Shown: positions 62,929-64,000 of the stretch, piece after piece
How positions within the stretch are numbered: the first letter of the stretch is position 1
Layout: each line of letters starts with the position of its first letter
Origin: Paracoccaceae bacterium
GTDB lineage: Bacteria > Pseudomonadota > Alphaproteobacteria > Rhodobacterales > Rhodobacteraceae
Assembly: GCA_024742455.1 (NCBI GenBank)
Contig: JANSYL010000001.1
Span: 248,001 to 312,000 of the forward strand
Length of the DNA stretch: 64,000 bases
Reading direction: 5' to 3'
Translations under genes and position numbers: made by a program
The notes under the pieces: generated by a model
What the model saw: only the letters and a program-made list of their open reading frames with translations
Databases searched by the model: none
Told to the model about the DNA's origin: nothing

Positions 62929-63015
62929 GTGTCGAGCACAGCATTCTGGCTCCAAGCCGTCCCAACCCTCATCATCATTTTGGCGTGGCTCGGCCAATGG
63001 CGTGGCTGGTGGTAA
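62929..63015 (+). CDS. Possible 28-residue Trp-rich membrane peptide
   Basis: A GTG start (62929) lies 8 bases after a strong GGAGG (62916-62920). The frame reads [20 protein letters not shown] then LGQWRGWW and a TAA. It would be a single membrane helix with a Trp/Arg-rich end. No family is recognised. The ribosome site and hydrophobicity argue for translation, but such a short frame could arise by chance. Confidence 0.5.
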   Translation: MSSTAFWLQAVPTLIIILAWLGQWRGWW

Positions 63016-63253
63016 CGCCCTGAGCGTCTTCGACGGGCCGCGGTGCGTCGATCCGACGGTCGAGCAGCAGCGCTTTATATCGGCCACATCCGCGCGTGTT
63101 CCGCACGGCGCACCAAGCCCAACCCAATCGACGTGCCGGGGGGCGGCCCGTCGATGGCGCGGCAGCTGCGCCTTGACCCCGCACCGGGGCAAAACCGTCA
63201 AACGCATGCGGCAACTGACATATTGTTCAGCGGATATCACAGGCCCACCCTTC

Positions 63254-63652
63254 TCAGGTGATCTCGGTGAAGGTGTCGAGCCGCGCGGCGCGTTTGTCGA
63301 AGGTGAGCGTGGTGGAACAGCCGGCGTCGCGGTTCAGGGCGCCGATCAGGTGGTCGGCAAAGTCGCCGCCATGTTTGACAAAGCCCAGCATCGCATCTCG
63401 GATCGCTTTATCCTCAGCGATCACGGTTTGCCGATTTGAGATCAGGAATTGCACGAGCTTGGCAATCTGTTCCCTATCCACGCGATAGCGGCGACGCATG
63501 TTCCAGACGGTTTCAAGCAAAACAGGCAACGAAATGAAAATTGGCTGATCGGCGGTTTCCATAAACCGGGCCACACTGCTTCGCTGATCGGCATCCTCGG
63601 GAATGTCGAGCAGCCAGCGTAGCAGAACATTCGTATCAATCCCGATCATCAT
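63254..63652 (-). CDS. vapC: VapC-type PIN domain ribonuclease toxin
   Basis: A 132-residue PIN toxin. Acidic metal ligands are in IGIDTNVLLRW, VLLETVWNMRR, GGDFADHLIGAL and TLTFDKRA. VapC proteins cut tRNA or rRNA. The ATG at 63652 overlaps the antitoxin end by 17 bases; ATG at 63649 is equally possible. Confidence 0.92.
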   Translation of the reverse strand: MMIGIDTNVLLRWLLDIPEDADQRSSVARFMETADQPIFISLPVLLETVWNMRRRYRVDREQIAKLVQFLISNRQTVIAEDKAIRDAMLGFVKHGGDFADHLIGALNRDAGCSTTLTFDKRAARLDTFTEIT

Positions 63653-63908
63653 TTCCGCCATTTCGGCCATACATCCCGATCTCTTCCCGGGTCATCTCAA
63701 TCGCCTCATCGACCGAGATATGCGCGTATTCCGGATCGACCTTGATCATCCCGGTCAGATCCGACAGGCGCGGCGCGCGACGGACGACCATCTCACCCGC
63801 ATCGTTGACAGTGAATTCGACACTATCGCCAGGTTTGATGCCGAGCCGCGCACGCACATCGGCGGGGATCGTGGCCTGACCCTTGGAGGTGACTTTCGAG
63901 GTGCTCAT
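63636..63908 (-). CDS. vapB: VapB-type antitoxin, AbrB/SpoVT fold
   Basis: A 90-residue antitoxin. The swapped-hairpin DNA-binding region is KVTSKGQATIPADVRARLGI with KPGDSVEFTVNDAGEMVVRR (about 5-45). The C-terminal part wraps the toxin. The start at 63908 matches the family; upstream in-frame reading crosses the operator repeats. Confidence 0.92.
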   Translation of the reverse strand: MSTSKVTSKGQATIPADVRARLGIKPGDSVEFTVNDAGEMVVRRAPRLSDLTGMIKVDPEYAHISVDEAIEMTREEIGMYGRNGGNDDRD

Positions 63909-63927
63909 GGTTCCTTGCCCCGCACAG

Positions 63928-63971
63928 AGGTAATACAATACGCAAAGGTAATACCTGTAGCGAAGGTAATC
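63928..63971 (-). promoter_or_regulatory. Three AGGTAAT operator repeats, 18-base period
   Basis: AGGTAATAC starts at 63928 and 63946, and AGGTAATC at 63964, exactly 18 bases apart. The middle copy extends into the palindrome AGGT-AAT-ACCT. They begin 20 bases upstream of the antitoxin start, so they are the likely binding sites of the VapB-VapC complex. Confidence 0.6.
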
Positions 63972-64000
63972 AAATCCCTCACGCCTCGAAAACCTCATCC

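Larger units (their letters stand above)
62798..63253. other. 456-base gap upstream of ureC
   Basis: The gap holds two TTAACGT words 20 bases apart, a possible 28-residue membrane peptide frame (62929-63015), and no recognised gene after that. A plus-strand frame from 63043 to 63261 (72 codons) runs into the toxin gene; it resembles no family I know and may be a remnant. Confidence 0.6.

Noticed and set aside
63043-63261. 72-codon plus-strand frame between ureC and vapC
   Set aside because: It lacks a ribosome site, resembles no family and ends inside the toxin gene; kept only as a note on the gap.

Overview
The window is a high-GC alphaproteobacterial chromosome segment, most likely from a marine Rhodobacterales (Roseobacter-type) bacterium. 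The evidence is a CtrA-SciP pair, a GTTC-N7-GTTC type SOS box, an M23 peptidase/bactofilin pair, a DMSP lyase of the DddP type, OlsB and an XdhC/CO-dehydrogenase-like cluster. I see no rRNA, phage, insertion sequence or CRISPR array; one tRNA (Pro, GGG) is present. The genus cannot be named from what I can see.

Layout. 1-8193 (minus): AsmA/YhdP-like protein, queA, an MFS carrier, a DUF924 protein, lpd and the start of another MFS carrier. 8308-12481 (plus): a Bcp peroxiredoxin, an M23 envelope peptidase overlapping a bactofilin, and an MFS exporter whose 5' end carries a strong terminator hairpin. 12451-17066 (minus): DUF2189 protein, PaaG-like enoyl-CoA isomerase, ccmH, ccmF, hisI. 17136-23621: a Fe-S scaffold protein (plus), then on the minus strand a 39-residue membrane protein behind an SOS box, recG, ligA, ctrA and sciP. 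23621-31316: mnmA, nucleoside hydrolase, a HigBA-like toxin-antitoxin pair, a CBS protein that may be frameshifted, selO, two EamA carriers and a Fur/Mur regulator. 31417-41446: eno, a cupin, anmK, tyrS, olsB, bamE, then the conserved DUF177-rpmF-plsX-fabH-ihfA-merR block ending at tRNA-Pro.

41496-47577 holds a fused two-domain dCTP deaminase, a methyltransferase overlapping a haem N-demethylase-like gene, dddP and an alpha/beta-hydrolase-OsmC fusion. 47537-53725 is an assimilatory sulfate reduction operon (cysG, DUF2849, cysI, cysH, DUF934, fpr) read divergently from an Lrp-type regulator. 53800-55485 has a Glu/Val/Ala repeat protein and infC, which starts with AUA.

The right end is a set of incomplete metalloenzyme loci. 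55522-58861 has CoxM- and CoxS-like subunits, a molybdopterin-binding protein and XdhC but no large catalytic subunit. 58927-62797 has ureC, ureE and ureF with two unrelated genes between them, and no ureA, ureB, ureD or ureG. A possible 28-residue membrane peptide and a VapBC-type pair with three 18-bp-spaced operator repeats close the window.

The best candidates for undescribed biology are the SOS-box-controlled 39-residue membrane protein behind recG (17768-17963), the small membrane peptide at 62929, the N-demethylase/methyltransferase pair beside dddP, and the terminator-controlled 5' end of the MFS exporter.
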